Assembly (NCBI GenBank): GCA_026770585.1
Contig: MU646430.1
Coordinates: 623,899-637,879, forward strand
From: Baffinella frigidus
Taxonomy: Eukaryota > Cryptophyceae > Cryptomonadales > Baffinellaceae
Direction: 5' to 3'
Length of the DNA stretch: 13,981 bases
The translations under genes and the position numbers were made by a program. Of this stretch, positions 13,134 through 13,981 are shown one piece after another (the stretch's first letter is position 1; every line of letters begins with the position of its first letter). A model generated the notes under the pieces. That model was not told the DNA's origin, ran no database searches, and worked only from the letters and a program-made list of their open reading frames with translations.

Positions 13134-13219
13134 GTTACGAGTCCCAACTAGGGACACGCCAGACCATCCACTGTAGGAGCAGTTGGAGTGACCTTACATA
13201 GTCACGTACCTGTCCAGGT
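13125..13219 (+). other. Insert with 11-bp duplication at the exon-3 donor
   Basis: CCTGTCCAGGT stands at 13125-13135 and again at 13209-13219. The second copy continues gtgagtcgc, the expected donor and intron start. The insert between carries a stop in the exon frame. Splicing AG|GT to AG|GT would delete it cleanly. Confidence 0.7.
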
Positions 13220-13395
13220 GAGTCGCATGCCTGAATACAATTGATCTCAGCATGCGTCCATATATTTATCAATTTATCGCACCAGGCGTCAATGTGAACG
13301 ATTTCCGGTACACACCGAGGGCATTATACGCCGTACAAGTAGAGGATGGTTCCAACGCCTCTGCAAATCTGAGGTTCAGTTTATGAAGAGGTCAG

Positions 13396-13452
13396 ATGAA
13401 ACGCGGGGTCTCCTTCTTCTCTATGGACTTCTGCGGATGCGGCCTATCCAGG
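13396..13452 (+). pseudogene. Copy of hydrolase exon 3, 3' part (copy d)
   Basis: This is identical to 13079-13135 over about 55 bp except for one G to A change (tgaaacgcggggtctccttc onward, KRGVSFFSMDFCGCGLS). The 5' part and acceptor are missing; the copy begins abruptly after gaagaggtcaga. Near-identity implies a recent duplication. Confidence 0.8.
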
Positions 13453-13521
13453 TTCCACTCGAGACTGCTGGAGGATCCTTTTTACATGTTGGGTTGTAAA
13501 TTTTTGTACCAGGATCCAGGT
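13446..13521 (+). other. Different insert with 8-bp duplication at the same junction
   Basis: ATCCAGGT occurs at 13446-13453 and 13514-13521. After the second copy the intron start gtaagtcgc and ctgaataa is homologous to that after 13219. The insert has no visible similarity to the one at 13136-13208 and stays open in the exon frame. Confidence 0.65.
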
Positions 13522-13535
13522 AAGTCGCGTCTCTG

Positions 13536-13565
13536 AATAAAAAAGAATAACCATTCTTTTTTATT
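13536..13565. repeat. Perfect 13-bp A/T-rich hairpin
   Basis: AATAAAAAAGAAT (13536-13548) pairs with 13553-13565 across a 4-nt loop. It lies in the intron region after the duplicated donor. It may be a tiny fold-back insertion, since the homologous region after 13219 lacks it. Confidence 0.8.
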
Positions 13566-13644
13566 AAGATCGAAACGTGCTTGGGTTGGGCGAACTGTGG
13601 AGGGACCGTGAGTTTCAGCTCCGTTCGTGCCATGGTGCCGCAAC

Positions 13645-13905
13645 CCAAACCCTAAACTCTAAACCCTAAACCCTAAACCCTAATCCCCGAACCCCCAACC
13701 CTAAACCCCAAACCCTCAACCCTCAACCCTAAACAATAAACCCTACACCCTACACCCTCAAGCCTCAAGCCTCAACCCTCAACCCTACACCCTACACCCT
13801 AAACCCTAAACCCCAAACCCTACACCCTAAACCCAAATCCCCAACCCTAACCCCCAAACCCTAACCCCAAACCCCAAACCCCAAACCCTAAACCGAACCC
13901 CGTGG
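13645..13905. repeat. Degenerate telomere-like array, CCCTAAA on the plus strand
   Basis: Units CCCTAAA, CCCTCAA, CCCTACA and CCCCAAA run for about 260 bp. The orientation is the same as in 4491-5235. It follows the last hydrolase exon copy, so in the gene's sense it reads CCCTAAA, as in the introns of the minus-strand gene at 4022-4490. Confidence 0.95.
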
Positions 13906-13964
13906 TCTGCAGCGGGAACATAGTGACGCTCGGACACTCAGAGCGAAGAGACGTTGAGGTTGCG

Positions 13965-13981
13965 CCCCCCCCCCCCCCCCC
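13965..13981. repeat. Terminal poly-C run
   Basis: At least 17 consecutive C reach the window end. Similar C or G runs occur at 111, 278 and 1667. The run may be where an assembly or read set stops. Confidence 0.85.

Noticed and set aside
13421-13648. 75-codon minus-strand frame starting MARTELKL
   Set aside because: It is antisense to an exon-3 copy and runs through the A/T hairpin at 13536-13565. No motif supports it.

Overview
The window reads as nuclear DNA of a eukaryote, most likely a protist alga. The reasons are: spliceosomal GT-AG introns inside recognisable eukaryotic protein families, long arrays of degenerate CCCTAAA/TTTAGGG (the plant/alga/alveolate telomere type), many short inverted-repeat elements, and no bacterial operon structure or ribosome-binding sites. 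A cryptophyte or another secondary-plastid alga would fit, but I cannot fix the lineage from sequence alone. Most open frames longer than 60 codons are chance frames in GC-rich repeats.

Layout. 1-345: a 169-bp tandem repeat. 346-1580: no recognised gene, with hairpins and pyrimidine-rich DNA. 1583-2540: a dense nest of perfect palindromes and fold-back repeats. 2540-3860: one terminal-inverted-repeat element (family 1), a weak exon candidate, a CT/CG-rich tract and short hairpins. 4022-4490: minus-strand exons of a gene with a RelA/SpoT-like look (KNRF, GGYRD and ICEIQ motifs), whose introns are made largely of telomere-like repeats. 4491-6765: a large degenerate telomere-like array that changes strand at about 5240. 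6780-8925: a cluster of small non-autonomous elements of two families. 8930-9350: duplicated fragments of the next gene's 3' end. 9351-10128: a three-exon minus-strand gene for a small TIM (Tim8/9/10/13 type) mitochondrial chaperone. 10515-13133: the 5' part of a divergent plus-strand gene for an alpha/beta hydrolase (HGNSG family). Its introns hold many partial extra copies of its own exons, plus further miniature elements. 13640-13905: another telomere-like array. The window ends in poly-C.

The strongest unusual signal is intron-like insertion. In the minus-strand gene, telomere-like inserts lie between exact direct duplications of 9 and 14 bp, and each duplication contains AG|GT. Splicing at the duplicated AG|GT would remove the insert without a scar. 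In the hydrolase gene, two copies of exon 3 each carry a different insert at the same AG|GT junction, with 11-bp and 8-bp duplications. This looks like intron creation by insertion, or by break repair with telomeric sequence, caught in several states. It is accompanied by rampant local duplication of exon-intron junction segments. The splicing itself is inferred; I have no RNA evidence.
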